Assembly (NCBI RefSeq): GCF_000708755.2
Contig: NZ_JGVU02000002.1
Coordinates: 186,001-250,000, forward strand
Direction: 5' to 3'
Source of the DNA: Metabacillus indicus LMG 22858
Lineage (GTDB): Bacteria > Bacillota > Bacilli > Bacillales > Bacillaceae
Length of the DNA: 64,000 nt
Part shown: piece after piece, positions 24,863-35,841 of the stretch
How positions within the stretch are numbered: the stretch's first letter is position 1
Layout: the number at the start of each line of letters is the position of its first letter
Notes under the pieces: generated by a model
Seen by the model: the letters and a program-made list of their open reading frames with translations, nothing else
The model's database searches: none
What the model was told of the DNA's origin: nothing
Made by a program: the position numbers and the translations under genes

Positions 24863-24946
24863 TAATCTCTTGTGCAACAATGAGTAATAGCAATGTCAAA
24901 ATCAGCATCCCAAGTACGTACGAATCTGATAAAGGTGGTAGCAACA

Positions 24947-25879
24947 ATGTTTCAACATAAAACAGTATTATTGCATGAAACGGTAGATGGTTTGAACATC
25001 AAAGAAGATGGGGTATATGTCGACTGCACATTAGGCGGAGCGGGACACAGTTCTTACTTGCTGTCCAAGCTTTCAAAAAAAGGGCACCTTTTCGCTTTTG
25101 ACCAGGACGATGCAGCCCTCTCGCATGCAGAAAAGCTATTAGAGTCCTACAAAGGACAAGTAACATTTATTAAGAGCAATTTCAGACATTTAAAAGAAGA
25201 ACTTGAAAACCTTGGTGTAACAGAGGTTGACGGCATTTTATTCGACCTCGGAGTTTCATCGCCGCAATTAGATACACCTGAGAGAGGCTTCAGCTATCAT
25301 CATGACGCACCTCTTGATATGAGAATGGATCAGAACGCAAGGACTTCCGCCTATGATGTCGTGAACGGGTGGACCTATGAAGAGCTGGTTAAAATCTTCT
25401 TCAGATACGGAGAAGAAAAGTTCTCTAAACAAGTAGCAAGGAAAATTGAAGCTGCAAGGGAAATTCAGCCGATCCGGACGACCGGAGAGCTGGTGGAACT
25501 AATTAAGGATGCCATTCCCGCACCTGCAAGACGCAAAGGCGGCCATCCTGCCAAACGGATTTTTCAGGCGATCCGAATTGCGGTTAATGATGAATTGAAA
25601 GTGTTTGAAGAAGCGATCGGACAAGCAGTTGAAATGATTAAACCCGGCGGCAGAGTCAGTGTCATTACCTTCCATTCTTTAGAGGACCGAATCTGCAAGA
25701 CGGCATTCAAGCAAGCTGCTTCATTACCGGAACTGCCTCCTAATTTGCCGGTTATACCTGATGAATTCAAGCCTAAAGTGAAACTGATCACAAGAAAACC
25801 GATTACACCATCTGAAGAAGAGCTTGAAGAAAACAATCGTGCAAGATCAGCCAAGCTGCGTATACTTGAAAAACTGTAA
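24947..25879 (+). CDS. rsmH: 16S rRNA (cytosine(1402)-N4)-methyltransferase RsmH
   Basis: A 310-residue SAM methyltransferase (MraW) that modifies C1402 in the ribosomal P site. '[22 protein letters not shown]' is motif I, '[22 protein letters not shown]' holds the DLGVSSxQ signature, and '[17 protein letters not shown]'-type residues appear near 235-255. ATG 24947 gives the family N-terminus [13 protein letters not shown], preceded by AAAGGTGG. Second gene of the dcw cluster. Confidence 0.95.
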   Translation: MFQHKTVLLHETVDGLNIKEDGVYVDCTLGGAGHSSYLLSKLSKKGHLFAFDQDDAALSHAEKLLESYKGQVTFIKSNFRHLKEELENLGVTEVDGILFDLGVSSPQLDTPERGFSYHHDAPLDMRMDQNARTSAYDVVNGWTYEELVKIFFRYGEEKFSKQVARKIEAAREIQPIRTTGELVELIKDAIPAPARRKGGHPAKRIFQAIRIAVNDELKVFEEAIGQAVEMIKPGGRVSVITFHSLEDRICKTAFKQAASLPELPPNLPVIPDEFKPKVKLITRKPITPSEEELEENNRARSAKLRILEKL

Positions 25880-25908
25880 AAAATAGATGAAACGAGGGGG
25901 TTTTGTTC

Positions 25909-26274
25909 ATGAGTAATTTAGCTGTGAAAATCCAGCAGCAAAGGCAAGAGCAGCATAAGCAAATGCCCGAACAGCAGCAATCTGTGGTCATCAAAAGAAG
26001 ACCTACAATCACAATCGGCGAAAAAGTGCTGATCGTTGCCTTTTTATCTGTTCTGCTGTTTGCAGCCATTCAAATTGTTTCAAATAGCGTCGCGGTCTAC
26101 AAGGGAAATGTGGCCGTTCAGAAAATCGAAGCAAAAATCCAGGATCAGCAGAAAGTAAACGCAGATCTTGGCGTACAGGTAAAAGAGCTAAGCAGCTATG
26201 AGCGCATAATGGGCATAGCTAAAGGCCTTGGACTTGAGCTTGATACGAATAAAGTGAAAGTAGTAAATGACTAA
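25909..26274 (+). CDS. ftsL: Cell division protein FtsL
   Basis: A 121-residue bitopic protein: a Gln/Lys-rich cytoplasmic tail (1-42), one transmembrane helix (about 43-65, VLIVAFLSVLLFAAIQIV) and an extracytoplasmic coiled coil. With DivIC and DivIB it recruits and activates the septal synthase. ATG 25909 follows GAGGGGG by eight bases. pbpB starts two bases after the stop, so the two are translationally coupled. Confidence 0.92.
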   Translation: MSNLAVKIQQQRQEQHKQMPEQQQSVVIKRRPTITIGEKVLIVAFLSVLLFAAIQIVSNSVAVYKGNVAVQKIEAKIQDQQKVNADLGVQVKELSSYERIMGIAKGLGLELDTNKVKVVND

Positions 26275-26276
26275 TC

Positions 26277-28478
26277 ATGAATCAGCCGAAAAATATCAAT
26301 ATGAACAGAGGAGCAGCAATATTAACCTTAATATTTGCATTGCTCTTTTTTGTCTTAGTCATCCGTTTCTTGTATTTGCAGACAACAGGCGAAGTAAATG
26401 GGGAAGTCCTTGCCGCAAGGGCCCAGGAACAGTATGAAAGAAAGCGGACAATAGAAGCAAGCAGGGGCTCCATTGTAGACAGAAAAGGTGAAGTGATTGC
26501 CGAGGATACAAATACGTACACTCTGATCGCTGTACTTGACGAAAAAATGACCACTTCTCCAAAAAAACCAAGACATGTATTTGACCCTGAGGAAACGGCG
26601 GAAAAGCTTGCTCCCCTCCTTGATATGGAAAACAGTGAAGTCAAGGATATCCTTGAAAAAGATGCCGATCAGGTCGAATTTGGATCAGCGGGCAGAAACA
26701 TCAGTCATTCACTCAAAGTCAAAATTGAGAAATTAAACCTTCCGGGTATCGGTTTTATCCGTGATACGCACAGGTATTATCCAAACGGCACCTTTGCATC
26801 ACATATTATCGGGTATGCCCAAAGAGAAGAAGGTTCAAAGAAAACTATCGGCATGTTTGGAATTGAAAAAAGCCTTGATAAGTTCCTTCAGGAAAAAGAC
26901 GGATATATGGCATTTGAAGGCGACAAGCAGGGGTTCAAGCTTCCAAACGGCGAGGAAAAGATTGTTGCTCCAGATAATGGAGATACGGTCTATCTGACAC
27001 TCGACCAAAAGATTCAGACATTCCTTGAAGATGCGATGAACGAAGCGGCTGAAGAATATGAACCTGAAAAAATCATCGGAATTGTCGCAGATCCGAAAAC
27101 AGGAAAAATACTGGCAATGGGGCAGCGCCCGAGCTTTGACCCTAACGTCCGTGATATTAATAACTATTATAATGATTCAGTGGCCTATCCTTTTGAGCCC
27201 GGCTCAACTATGAAGATCTTCACTGTGGCAGCAGCTATAGAAGAGGGTGTCTTCAATAGGGACGAGTTGTATAAATCCGGCGCCTATAAAGTAGAAGGCG
27301 GAAGAATCCGCGACCATAACAAAACCGGATGGGGGACGATTACTTTCCTTGAAGGTGTTCAGCGTTCATCTAACGTCGCGATGGCTATTCTTGCAAAAGA
27401 AAAGCTTGGCCCTGACCGCTTTATGAATTACATGGAGAAATTCGGACTGAATCAAAAAACGGGAATCGATCTTCCCAATGAAGCAAACGGAGTCTTCAAT
27501 TACAAGTATGATATTGAAAAAGTAACAACCGCTTTCGGCCAGGGATCCACTGTAACGCCAATTCAGCAGGTGCAGGCAGCTACGGCGATTGCTAACGGCG
27601 GCAAAATGATGAAGCCGTACATCATTGATAAAATTGTTGATCCTGACAGCGGAAAAACGGTGAAAGAAAACAAACCGCAAACAGCGGGAACGCCAATTTC
27701 GGAAAAAACCTCAAAAGAAGTGCTCGACATTCTTGAAACAGTCGTAAGTTCCGAAAAAGGCACAGGAAAACCATACAAAATTGAAGGCTACAGTGTGGCC
27801 GGAAAAACAGGAACGGCCCAGATGGCAGGCAGTGATGGAAGATATCTGACCGGCAGAAACAATTTTGTGTTCTCATTCCTCGGAATGGCGCCGAAAGAAG
27901 ACCCTGAACTCCTTGTTTATGTAGCGGTGCAAAAGCCGCAGCTTAAAGATACGGAAACAGGTTCAATGCCCGTATCGACCGTGTTTAACTCTGTCATGAA
28001 AAACAGTCTTCAGTATATGAAAATCCAGCCGACTGAAGAAGTGGAAGAAGAACCGGAAAAAGCGGAGACAGAAGTAGGCTCTGAGCTTCCTTCTTTTGAA
28101 GGGGAAAGTGTCACAGCTGCACAAAAATGGCTGCAGGACAATAAGATGAATGCCGTCATTCTCGGCAGCAGCAATGAAGTGATTGAACAATACCCCGAAG
28201 AAGATTCGAGATTGATCGCGAACGGGCGGGTTTTTCTGAAGACAGACGGGAAAATGTCAATGCCTGATCTTACCGGATGGTCATCGCGGGATGTCATGAA
28301 GCTTGCCAATTTCCTTGATTTAGAGCTTGAGGTAAAAGGGAATGGCTATGCTGCCTCTCAAACAATCAAAAAAGGTGAACGTGTTCAGAAAAATGACCGG
28401 GTGACGGTGAAACTTCAAAGTCCAGCGGGGGCTTCCGGTGATGAAACGGAAGAATCTGAAGAGACTGAAACAGAATAA
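26277..28478 (+). CDS. pbpB: Penicillin-binding protein 2B (septal transpeptidase)
   Basis: A 733-residue class B PBP, the essential septal transpeptidase. One N-terminal transmembrane helix (about 13-33), a dimerisation domain, and a transpeptidase with Ser310 in PGSTMK, SSN at about 364 and KTGT at about 510. Two C-terminal PASTA domains (about 602-660 and 661-715) precede an acidic tail (DETEESEETETE). The ribosome site is weak, fitting coupling to ftsL. A terminator follows, and SpoVD, a paralog, is next. Confidence 0.95.
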   Translation: MNQPKNINMNRGAAILTLIFALLFFVLVIRFLYLQTTGEVNGEVLAARAQEQYERKRTIEASRGSIVDRKGEVIAEDTNTYTLIAVLDEKMTTSPKKPRHVFDPEETAEKLAPLLDMENSEVKDILEKDADQVEFGSAGRNISHSLKVKIEKLNLPGIGFIRDTHRYYPNGTFASHIIGYAQREEGSKKTIGMFGIEKSLDKFLQEKDGYMAFEGDKQGFKLPNGEEKIVAPDNGDTVYLTLDQKIQTFLEDAMNEAAEEYEPEKIIGIVADPKTGKILAMGQRPSFDPNVRDINNYYNDSVAYPFEPGSTMKIFTVAAAIEEGVFNRDELYKSGAYKVEGGRIRDHNKTGWGTITFLEGVQRSSNVAMAILAKEKLGPDRFMNYMEKFGLNQKTGIDLPNEANGVFNYKYDIEKVTTAFGQGSTVTPIQQVQAATAIANGGKMMKPYIIDKIVDPDSGKTVKENKPQTAGTPISEKTSKEVLDILETVVSSEKGTGKPYKIEGYSVAGKTGTAQMAGSDGRYLTGRNNFVFSFLGMAPKEDPELLVYVAVQKPQLKDTETGSMPVSTVFNSVMKNSLQYMKIQPTEEVEEEPEKAETEVGSELPSFEGESVTAAQKWLQDNKMNAVILGSSNEVIEQYPEEDSRLIANGRVFLKTDGKMSMPDLTGWSSRDVMKLANFLDLELEVKGNGYAASQTIKKGERVQKNDRVTVKLQSPAGASGDETEESEETETE

Positions 28479-28479
28479 G

Positions 28480-28518
28480 AGAGGGCCCGGACCGCTTTGG
28501 ACGGGCTCTCTTTTTGCT
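28480..28518 (+). terminator. Terminator of pbpB
   Basis: Stem AGAGGGCCCG (28480-28489) with CGGGCTCTCT (28502-28511), one wobble pair, then TTTTT. It partly insulates vegetative pbpB from sporulation-controlled spoVD. Confidence 0.7.
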
Positions 28519-28600
28519 TTTTCCTAGTTGTCCAGTCAAAGTTCTAGCACTCACGGTACAAGCATATATTTGAACGAGCCTTAAGTAAGGAGGAAAATAT

Positions 28601-30544
28601 ATGCGAGTTTCAAATGTGACGGTGCGCAAACGGCTTGCAATGGTGCTGATGTTTGGTTTTCTGATTTTTCTTATTATCGATATCCGCCTTGGATACGTTC
28701 AATTTTTTATTGGAGACAAACTGACAGCCCTGGCGAAGGATTCCTGGAGCCGGAACATTCCGTTTGAGCCGGAGAGGGGCGAGATTCTGGACAGGAACGG
28801 CGTGAAGCTTGCGACGAATATGAGTGCTCCGTCTGTTCTCGTTGTGCCGAGGCAGGTCGAGGACCCGGCGGGCACGGCAGAAAAGCTTGCAGCTGTTCTA
28901 AATATGCCGAAAGAACGTGCTTATGAACTGATCACCCAGAAGCAATCCATTCAGAGAATTAATCCCGAAGGCCGAAAGATTTCTCATGAAAAAGCAAAAG
29001 AACTCAGGGCACTCGGTTTAAAAGGTGTTTACATAGCGGAGGATTCAAAACGCCATTATCCGTTCGGCAGCTACCTCTCGCACGTACTCGGATTTGCAGG
29101 AATTGATAATCAGGGCCTGCTTGGACTGGAGTCGTATTATGATGAACAGCTGAAAGGAACAAAGGGATATGTGAAGTTTTATTCTGATGCTAAAGGGAAA
29201 AGGATGCCAAAAGAGGCTGATGAATATACCGCTCCGGTGGATGGCCTGAATTTAAAACTGACAATCGATTCAAAAGTGCAGACGATCGTCGAGAGGGAAC
29301 TCGATAATGCACAGGCACAATACAATCCAGACGGCATGATCGCAATCGCGATGAATCCGAAAAACGGCGAAATCCTTGCGATGTCAAGCAGACCTGATTT
29401 TGATCCGGCGGATTTCCGGAATGTCGATCCGCTCATCTATAACCGGAACCTCCCTGTATGGAGTTCCTATGAGCCTGGTTCAACATTTAAAATCATTACA
29501 CTTGCAGCTGCACTTGAAGAGAAAAAAGTAGATTTGCAGAAAGAGCATTTTCATGACGGGGGTTCAGTGGAGGTTGGCGGGGCCAGATTAAAGTGCTGGA
29601 AGCGCGGAGGACACGGGAGCCAGTCTTTCCTTGAAGTTGTTCAGAACTCCTGTAACCCGGGTTTTGTAGAGCTTGGTCAAAGACTTGGAACCAGCACCCT
29701 TTTTAAATACATCCAAAACTTCGGTTTTGGCCAAAAAACAGGCATTGATCTTCAGGGAGAGGCCAGGGGAATCCTGTTTGATGTTAAAAATGTAGGACCG
29801 GTGGAACAGGCAACGACCGCATTCGGACAGGGGGTATCCGTTACACCGATCCAGCAGGTTGCAGCCGTTGCGGCAGCTGTAAATGGAGGTACGCTTTACA
29901 CCCCGTATATAGCTAAGGAATGGATCGACCCTGTTACAGGAGATGTGATCAGCAGCACAGAACCCGAAGCAAAGCGCAAAGTCATTTCCGAAGAAACGTC
30001 GAAGCAAATCAGATATGCACTTGAAAGTGTAGTAGCCCAAGGAACAGGGAAAAACGCATTTGTTGAGGGGTACCGTGTAGGCGGAAAAACAGGGACAGCT
30101 CAAAAAGTAAAAGACGGTGTCTATATGAAGAACAACTATATTGTTTCATTCATTGGATTTGCTCCGGCAGACGACCCGGAAATCGTCGTTTATACAGCAG
30201 TCGATAATCCTAAGGGCACTGTGCAGTTCGGGGGAACGGTTGCAGCCCCGATTGTCGGAAACATTATGGAAGACAGCCTGAGGGAGCTTGGAGTGAAACC
30301 GCGGAAAAACCAAATCGAGAAGGAATACACATGGCTAGACACAAAACTTGTGAGCGTTCCGAATGTTGTAGGGCTTACAGCGCAGGAACTCAGGGAGCAG
30401 ATGGTGAATCTCAAACTTGATATCGCAGGATCCGGAGATACAGTTGTTCAGCAGTCGCCTCAAGCAGGCGTAAAGGTGAAAGAAGGGTCAACACTTCGTC
30501 TTTATTTAGGAAAAGGAAGCAAAAAATCAGATGACAATGACTAA
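28601..30544 (+). CDS. spoVD: Stage V sporulation protein D (SpoVD)
   Basis: A 647-residue class B PBP required for spore cortex synthesis, working with the SEDS protein SpoVE encoded about 4 kb downstream. One N-terminal transmembrane helix (about 12-32). Catalytic Ser294 is in PGSTFK, SCN lies at about 349-351 and KTGT at about 495. It has a single C-terminal PASTA domain (about 585-640), against two in PBP2B. ATG 28601 follows AAGGAGG. In B. subtilis it is transcribed by mother-cell sigma-E; I could not confirm such a promoter in the 122-base gap. Confidence 0.95.
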   Translation: MRVSNVTVRKRLAMVLMFGFLIFLIIDIRLGYVQFFIGDKLTALAKDSWSRNIPFEPERGEILDRNGVKLATNMSAPSVLVVPRQVEDPAGTAEKLAAVLNMPKERAYELITQKQSIQRINPEGRKISHEKAKELRALGLKGVYIAEDSKRHYPFGSYLSHVLGFAGIDNQGLLGLESYYDEQLKGTKGYVKFYSDAKGKRMPKEADEYTAPVDGLNLKLTIDSKVQTIVERELDNAQAQYNPDGMIAIAMNPKNGEILAMSSRPDFDPADFRNVDPLIYNRNLPVWSSYEPGSTFKIITLAAALEEKKVDLQKEHFHDGGSVEVGGARLKCWKRGGHGSQSFLEVVQNSCNPGFVELGQRLGTSTLFKYIQNFGFGQKTGIDLQGEARGILFDVKNVGPVEQATTAFGQGVSVTPIQQVAAVAAAVNGGTLYTPYIAKEWIDPVTGDVISSTEPEAKRKVISEETSKQIRYALESVVAQGTGKNAFVEGYRVGGKTGTAQKVKDGVYMKNNYIVSFIGFAPADDPEIVVYTAVDNPKGTVQFGGTVAAPIVGNIMEDSLRELGVKPRKNQIEKEYTWLDTKLVSVPNVVGLTAQELREQMVNLKLDIAGSGDTVVQQSPQAGVKVKEGSTLRLYLGKGSKKSDDND

Positions 30545-30807
30545 ACGCATATGTTCTGAAGCCGGCATTCACAAAACGTGACTGCCTCGCTTTTGTTTGG
30601 GGAGAAACAGCTCTGCCCCCGCACATTTTTTAGTGCGGATATGGCTCTTTTACCGAAGATAAGATAAAATAGGTACTGTGCGTTTTTCTGACAAAAGGAT
30701 GACCATTTGCCGGTATGCCGGCAGGCCGTATATGGAAAAGGACGATTTGCTGCACGACTAAAATAAAGACAGAAACTATTGTTGGTTCTTGAGAGGATTT
30801 GGTAAAA

Positions 30808-32277
30808 ATGAAATTACACACACTGCTTTCGCAGCTTCAGAATATAAAATGGAATGTGGAGGAAAATCCGGAAATTCTCTCGATTGAAATGGATTCACGG
30901 GAAGTAAAGCAGGACAGCTTATTTATCTGCATCAGCGGATATACGGTTGACGGACACGATTATGCAGAGCAGGCCGTAAGGAACGGCGCAGCCGCTGTAC
31001 TGTCTGAAAAACCTTTAGACCTGCCGGTGCCTGTTGTCGTTGTTAAAAATACTAAGCGTGCGATGGCGCTTCTTGCAGATGCTTTTTACGGCCATCCAAC
31101 ACAAGGCATGCATTTGATCGGCGTAACAGGAACAAACGGAAAAACATCAACGACACACCTGATTGAGAAAATTCTTGAAAATGCAGGGAAAACAACCGGC
31201 CTGATTGGAACAATGTACATAAAGATTGGCAATGAAGAACTGAGTGTCAAAAATACGACACCTGAGAGCCTGACCCTTCAAAAAACATTCCGTACAATGG
31301 CAGATAAAGGAGTAAGCCATGGTGTGATGGAGGTTTCATCTCACGCTCTCCATATGGGCCGCGTCCATGGATGTGACTATGATGTAGCCGTGTTTACAAA
31401 CCTTACCCAGGATCACCTGGATTATCACGAGACAATGGATGCGTACCGTGCAGCCAAAGGGCTCTTGTTTTCTCAGCTTGGCAATACATTTAACCCGGAT
31501 AAGCCCAAAACGGCGGTTTTAAATGCAGATGATCCTGCATCAGGCGAATTTATGAGCATGACAGCAGCCCATATTCTCACATACGGGATTGATTCAGAAT
31601 GCGATGTATCTGCACGAAACATCGTCATGTCTCCAAGCGGAACGGCATTTGACCTTGTCACACCGTTTGGCTCACAGCACATCAAAATGAAACTCATCGG
31701 CAAATTCAGCATTTATAACGCTCTCGCTGCTGCATCAGCGTGTCTTGCTTCTGGTGTAAGCCTTGAAATTGTTGCCGGGACACTGGCTGAGATTGAAGGG
31801 GTAAGAGGCAGATTTGAAGTCGTTGACGGAGGCCAGGATTTCTCTGTCATCGTTGATTATGCCCATACACCTGACAGTCTTGAAAATGTCCTGAAAACAG
31901 TAAAGCAGTTTGCTGCAGGAAAAACGTTTGTCATTGTCGGCTGCGGCGGGGACAGAGACAGGACGAAGCGGGCCATCATGGCGCAAATAGCTGTCAAGTA
32001 TGCAGAAGAGCCCATTTTCACATCGGATAACCCAAGAAGCGAAGAGCCTGCTGCTATCCTTAAGGAAATGGAAGAAGGTGTTGAAGGAGCCTATTTCCAT
32101 ACGATCGAAAAAAGGGAAGATGCGATTTTTTACGCAGTAAATGAAGCAAAAGCGGGGGATGTGATCCTGATTGCAGGCAAGGGTCATGAAACGTATCAGA
32201 TTATCGGATCAGAGGTATTCGATTTTGATGACCGCGAGGTTGCGCTGCGTGCGGTACAATCTAAATTAAATCAATAA
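30808..32277 (+). CDS. murE: UDP-MurNAc-L-Ala-D-Glu:meso-DAP ligase MurE
   Basis: A 489-residue Mur ligase adding the third stem residue to UDP-MurNAc-dipeptide. The ATP loop is [13 protein letters not shown] at about 108-120. DNPRSEEP at about 410 is the meso-diaminopimelate specificity motif, so this organism has DAP-type peptidoglycan. ATG 30808 is preferred to the upstream TTG 30799. It follows spoVD after a gap of about 260 bases with no clear terminator. Confidence 0.95.
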   Translation: MKLHTLLSQLQNIKWNVEENPEILSIEMDSREVKQDSLFICISGYTVDGHDYAEQAVRNGAAAVLSEKPLDLPVPVVVVKNTKRAMALLADAFYGHPTQGMHLIGVTGTNGKTSTTHLIEKILENAGKTTGLIGTMYIKIGNEELSVKNTTPESLTLQKTFRTMADKGVSHGVMEVSSHALHMGRVHGCDYDVAVFTNLTQDHLDYHETMDAYRAAKGLLFSQLGNTFNPDKPKTAVLNADDPASGEFMSMTAAHILTYGIDSECDVSARNIVMSPSGTAFDLVTPFGSQHIKMKLIGKFSIYNALAAASACLASGVSLEIVAGTLAEIEGVRGRFEVVDGGQDFSVIVDYAHTPDSLENVLKTVKQFAAGKTFVIVGCGGDRDRTKRAIMAQIAVKYAEEPIFTSDNPRSEEPAAILKEMEEGVEGAYFHTIEKREDAIFYAVNEAKAGDVILIAGKGHETYQIIGSEVFDFDDREVALRAVQSKLNQ

Positions 32278-32367
32278 CCGGCGGACTTATCCGTACTTTA
32301 TGAATGAAACAGGGACGCTCAGGCTTACGGGCCTGCGTCCTGCAGTGATACCAGGGAGGATCTATAC

Positions 32368-33342
32368 ATGCTTGAACAAATTATCATCTTTACAATACTA
32401 ATGGGCTTTTTAATCAGTGTTCTGATATCTCCCATCTTTATCCCTTTCTTAAGAAGGCTTAAATTCGGACAGAGCATCAGGGATGAAGGGCCAAAATCGC
32501 ATCAGAAGAAATCAGGAACGCCTACGATGGGCGGCATCATGATTATCTTGTCTGTCATTGTGACAACCATTGTCATGAGCTACAAATTTGCAGAACCAAG
32601 CGTTGAAATGTATTTGCTTTTATTTGTTACGTTCGGTTACGGCCTTCTCGGGTTTTTGGATGATTTCATCAAAGTTGTGATGAAGCGCAACCTCGGCCTA
32701 ACATCGAAACAAAAGCTGCTCGGGCAAGTCATTATTGCTGTTATTTTCTATATCGTTTTCAGACAGTTTGGATTCTCTTCAGAGGTCCGCATTCCGGGTA
32801 CTGAGCTCGGTGTTGATCTTGGATGGGCGTATGTGCTGCTTATTGTCTTCATGCTTGTCGGCGGTTCTAATGCAGTTAACTTGACGGATGGTCTCGACGG
32901 TCTGCTTTCAGGTACGGCTGCCATTGCGTTTGGAGCATTTGCTGTTCTTGCATGGAATCAATCTCAATATGATGTGGCCATTTTCTCTGTAGCAGTCGTA
33001 GGGGCTGTTCTTGGATTTCTCGTATTTAATGCTCACCCCGCAAAAGTATTTATGGGAGATACAGGATCTCTTGCGCTAGGCGGAGCAATCGTAACCATCG
33101 CCATTTTAACCAAGCTTGAAATCCTGCTTGTTCTGATCGGCGGAGTATTTGTTATTGAAACTCTTTCCGTTATTATTCAGGTAATCTCTTTTAAAACAAC
33201 AGGAAAGCGCGTCTTTAAGATGAGTCCCCTTCATCACCATTATGAACTGACAGGATGGTCGGAATGGAGAGTTGTCGTGACGTTCTGGTCAGTAGGGCTG
33301 ATTTTCGCCGTTCTTGGAATTTACGTAGAGGTGTGGTTATAA
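32368..33342 (+). CDS. mraY: Phospho-N-acetylmuramoyl-pentapeptide transferase MraY
   Basis: A 324-residue polytopic membrane enzyme that makes lipid I from UDP-MurNAc-pentapeptide and undecaprenyl phosphate. Ten hydrophobic segments are visible. Catalytic motifs include 'GFLDDFIKV' (the DD pair at about 97), '[15 protein letters not shown]' at about 168-182, and '[11 protein letters not shown]' and 'SPLHHHYE' near the C-terminus. murD starts one base after its stop. Confidence 0.95.
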   Translation: MLEQIIIFTILMGFLISVLISPIFIPFLRRLKFGQSIRDEGPKSHQKKSGTPTMGGIMIILSVIVTTIVMSYKFAEPSVEMYLLLFVTFGYGLLGFLDDFIKVVMKRNLGLTSKQKLLGQVIIAVIFYIVFRQFGFSSEVRIPGTELGVDLGWAYVLLIVFMLVGGSNAVNLTDGLDGLLSGTAAIAFGAFAVLAWNQSQYDVAIFSVAVVGAVLGFLVFNAHPAKVFMGDTGSLALGGAIVTIAILTKLEILLVLIGGVFVIETLSVIIQVISFKTTGKRVFKMSPLHHHYELTGWSEWRVVVTFWSVGLIFAVLGIYVEVWL

Positions 33343-33343
33343 C

Positions 33344-34693
33344 ATGAAACAAATTAACGATTTTAAAGACAAACATGTCCTTGTGCTCGGGCTCGCAAAA
33401 AGCGGCCTGGCTGCAGCAAGGCTCTTACATAAACTGGGTGCGCACGTGACGGTCAATGATATGCTGCCGCTGGAAGAAAACGAATCAGCGCAGGAGCTTG
33501 AGGCAATGGGGCTGAGCGTCGTGTGCGGAAGCCATCCGCCTGAACTCCTCGACGGGGCAGAATACATTGTGAAAAATCCCGGTATTCCATATTCAAACAC
33601 TCTGCTTGCAAAAGCGCTGGAAATGCAAATTCCAATCGTTACAGAAGTTGAACTAGCCTATTTAATCTCAGAAGCTGACATGATCGGCATTACCGGTTCC
33701 AACGGGAAAACGACGACGACGACCCTAATCCATGAAATGCTGCTGTCTGACAGGAAAAAGTCACTCATCGCCGGCAATATCGGAACAGTCGCCTGTGAAG
33801 TGGCAGAGAAAGCAGACAAAGACAGTATCATCGTTACAGAGCTTTCTTCTTTTCAGCTGATGGGAACGGAAACATTCCGGCCTAAAATTGCCCTGATGCT
33901 GAACTTGTTTGATGCCCATCTTGATTATCACGGCACGAGAGGAGAATATGCTTCTGCAAAATCAAGAATTTATGCCAACCAGCAGAACAGTGATTTTGCT
34001 GTTGTCAACGCGGATGATGCCGAGGTTGTAAAAGCAGCTGCCGCCGGTAATGGGGAAAAGATTTTCTTTTCCGTTAAAAAAGAGCTTGAATCAGGAGCGT
34101 ACATCAAAGACGGTGCCGTTTGGTTCAACGATGAAAAAATCATTGATGTAAAAGAGATCGTTCTTCCAGGCAGACACAACCTTGAAAATATTCTCGCTGC
34201 TGTTTGTGCGGTGAAACTGAGCGGTGCAAAAACAGAAGCCATCCGCCGTGTTCTGACTTCTTTCAAAGGGGTCAAACACCGTCTGCAGTTTATCCGCACG
34301 ATAAATGGCGTTAAATATTACAATGACTCAAAAGCTACGAATATCCTGGCTACTTCAAAAGCTCTCCAGGCATTTGATGCACCGACGGTACTACTTGCCG
34401 GCGGCCTTGACCGCGGCAATGAATTTGATGAACTGATTCCTTTCCTCGGGAATGTCAAAACTCTGATTACGTTTGGCCAGACTGCGCCAAAGCTTGAGAG
34501 AATAGCAGCAGATGCGGGAATAGAAGAGGTTAAACGTGTCGATAATGTTGAACAGGCGGCTTATGCGGCGTTCAGCTTATCTCAGGAAGGCGACATCGTA
34601 CTCTTATCCCCGGCATGTGCAAGCTGGGATCAATATAAAACATTTGAACAAAGAGGAGACATGTTTGAGAACGCCGTGCATAAGCTAAAGTAA
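33344..34693 (+). CDS. murD: UDP-MurNAc-L-Ala:D-Glu ligase MurD
   Basis: A 449-residue Mur ligase adding D-Glu to UDP-MurNAc-L-Ala. '[17 protein letters not shown]' is the N-terminal UDP-binding Rossmann motif, '[15 protein letters not shown]' the ATP loop (about 113-127), '[12 protein letters not shown]' the central motif, and '[22 protein letters not shown]' the C-terminal signature. Coupled to mraY with a one-base gap. Confidence 0.96.
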   Translation: MKQINDFKDKHVLVLGLAKSGLAAARLLHKLGAHVTVNDMLPLEENESAQELEAMGLSVVCGSHPPELLDGAEYIVKNPGIPYSNTLLAKALEMQIPIVTEVELAYLISEADMIGITGSNGKTTTTTLIHEMLLSDRKKSLIAGNIGTVACEVAEKADKDSIIVTELSSFQLMGTETFRPKIALMLNLFDAHLDYHGTRGEYASAKSRIYANQQNSDFAVVNADDAEVVKAAAAGNGEKIFFSVKKELESGAYIKDGAVWFNDEKIIDVKEIVLPGRHNLENILAAVCAVKLSGAKTEAIRRVLTSFKGVKHRLQFIRTINGVKYYNDSKATNILATSKALQAFDAPTVLLAGGLDRGNEFDELIPFLGNVKTLITFGQTAPKLERIAADAGIEEVKRVDNVEQAAYAAFSLSQEGDIVLLSPACASWDQYKTFEQRGDMFENAVHKLK

Positions 34694-34740
34694 AGGGCTC
34701 GTACACGCGCCCTAATTCCATTATATTGGGGTGTTTGGCG

Positions 34741-35841
34741 TTGACGGCAAAAAGATCTGCACCGGACTTTATACTAGTCATTATCACGCTGCTCCTTCTG
34801 ACAATTGGACTGATTATGGTTTACAGTGCAAGCGCAGTATGGGCAACGTATAAATTCGAAGATTCGTTTTTCTTTGCCAAGAGGCAGCTTTTGTTCGCAG
34901 GCGTCGGAGTCGTAGCCATGTTCTTCATTATGAATGTGGATTACTGGACGTGGAGAACATGGGCGAAAATGCTTGTCATCGTCTGTTTTATCCTGCTTCT
35001 CGCTGTCCTTGTTCCCGGTATCGGGATGGAGAGAAACGGATCAAGAAGCTGGATTGGAGTAGGGGCTTTTTCCATACAGCCTTCTGAATTTATGAAGCTT
35101 GCAATGATTGCCTTTTTAGCTAAATTTCTATCGGAAAATCAAAAGAAAATAACCTCCTTTAAAAGAGGGCTTTTGCCGTCGCTGGCATTTGTTTTTACCG
35201 CATTCGCGCTGATCATGCTGCAGCCGGATCTCGGAACGGGAACGGTTATGGTCGGGACGTGCATTGTCATGATTTTTGTGGCAGGTGCAAGAATCAGTCA
35301 TTTCGGTTTACTGGGCCTTCTTGGTGTGGCAGGGTTTGCAGCGCTCGTGCTTTCCGCACCTTACCGGATCAAACGGATTACGTCGTTTTTAAATCCGTGG
35401 GAAGATCCTCTCGGAAGCGGCTTTCAAATTATCCAGTCATTATATGCAATCGGGCCGGGCGGTTTGTTTGGACTCGGCCTCGGGCAAAGCAGGCAGAAGT
35501 TCTTTTATCTGCCGGAGCCGCAGACAGATTTTATTTTCGCCATTCTTGCCGAGGAACTCGGGTTTATTGGCGGATCGCTGATCATTCTTCTGTTTGGCCT
35601 CCTGTTATGGCGCGGAGTGAGGATTGCGCTCGGGGCACCCGACCAGTATGGTTCTTACCTTGCAATCGGCATTATAACAATGGTTGCCATACAGGTAATG
35701 ATCAATATTGGAGTTGTAACAGGTCTAATGCCCGTAACAGGGATCACTCTGCCGTTTTTAAGCTACGGGGGCTCTTCGCTTACGCTGATGCTGATGGCAG
35801 TAGGTGTGCTGCTGAACATAAGCAGATATGCCAGGTATTGA
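34741..35841 (+). CDS. spoVE: Stage V sporulation protein E (SpoVE), SEDS glycosyltransferase
   Basis: A 366-residue SEDS-family polytopic protein that polymerises cortex peptidoglycan with SpoVD. 'PDFILVIITLLLLTIGLIMVYSASAVWA' starts the first helix pair, 'QPDLGTG' marks the essential Asp region at about 161-167, and 'GLMPVTGITLPFLSYGGSS' is the C-terminal family signature. TTG 34741 is chosen because GGGGTG lies eight bases upstream and the resulting protein matches B. subtilis SpoVE at both N-terminus and length. No murG follows. Confidence 0.92.
   Translation: MTAKRSAPDFILVIITLLLLTIGLIMVYSASAVWATYKFEDSFFFAKRQLLFAGVGVVAMFFIMNVDYWTWRTWAKMLVIVCFILLLAVLVPGIGMERNGSRSWIGVGAFSIQPSEFMKLAMIAFLAKFLSENQKKITSFKRGLLPSLAFVFTAFALIMLQPDLGTGTVMVGTCIVMIFVAGARISHFGLLGLLGVAGFAALVLSAPYRIKRITSFLNPWEDPLGSGFQIIQSLYAIGPGGLFGLGLGQSRQKFFYLPEPQTDFIFAILAEELGFIGGSLIILLFGLLLWRGVRIALGAPDQYGSYLAIGIITMVAIQVMINIGVVTGLMPVTGITLPFLSYGGSSLTLMLMAVGVLLNISRYARY

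Noticed and set aside
28540-28575. Sigma-E promoter for spoVD
   Set aside because: A CATATATT element is present, but no acceptable -35 lies at the correct spacing.
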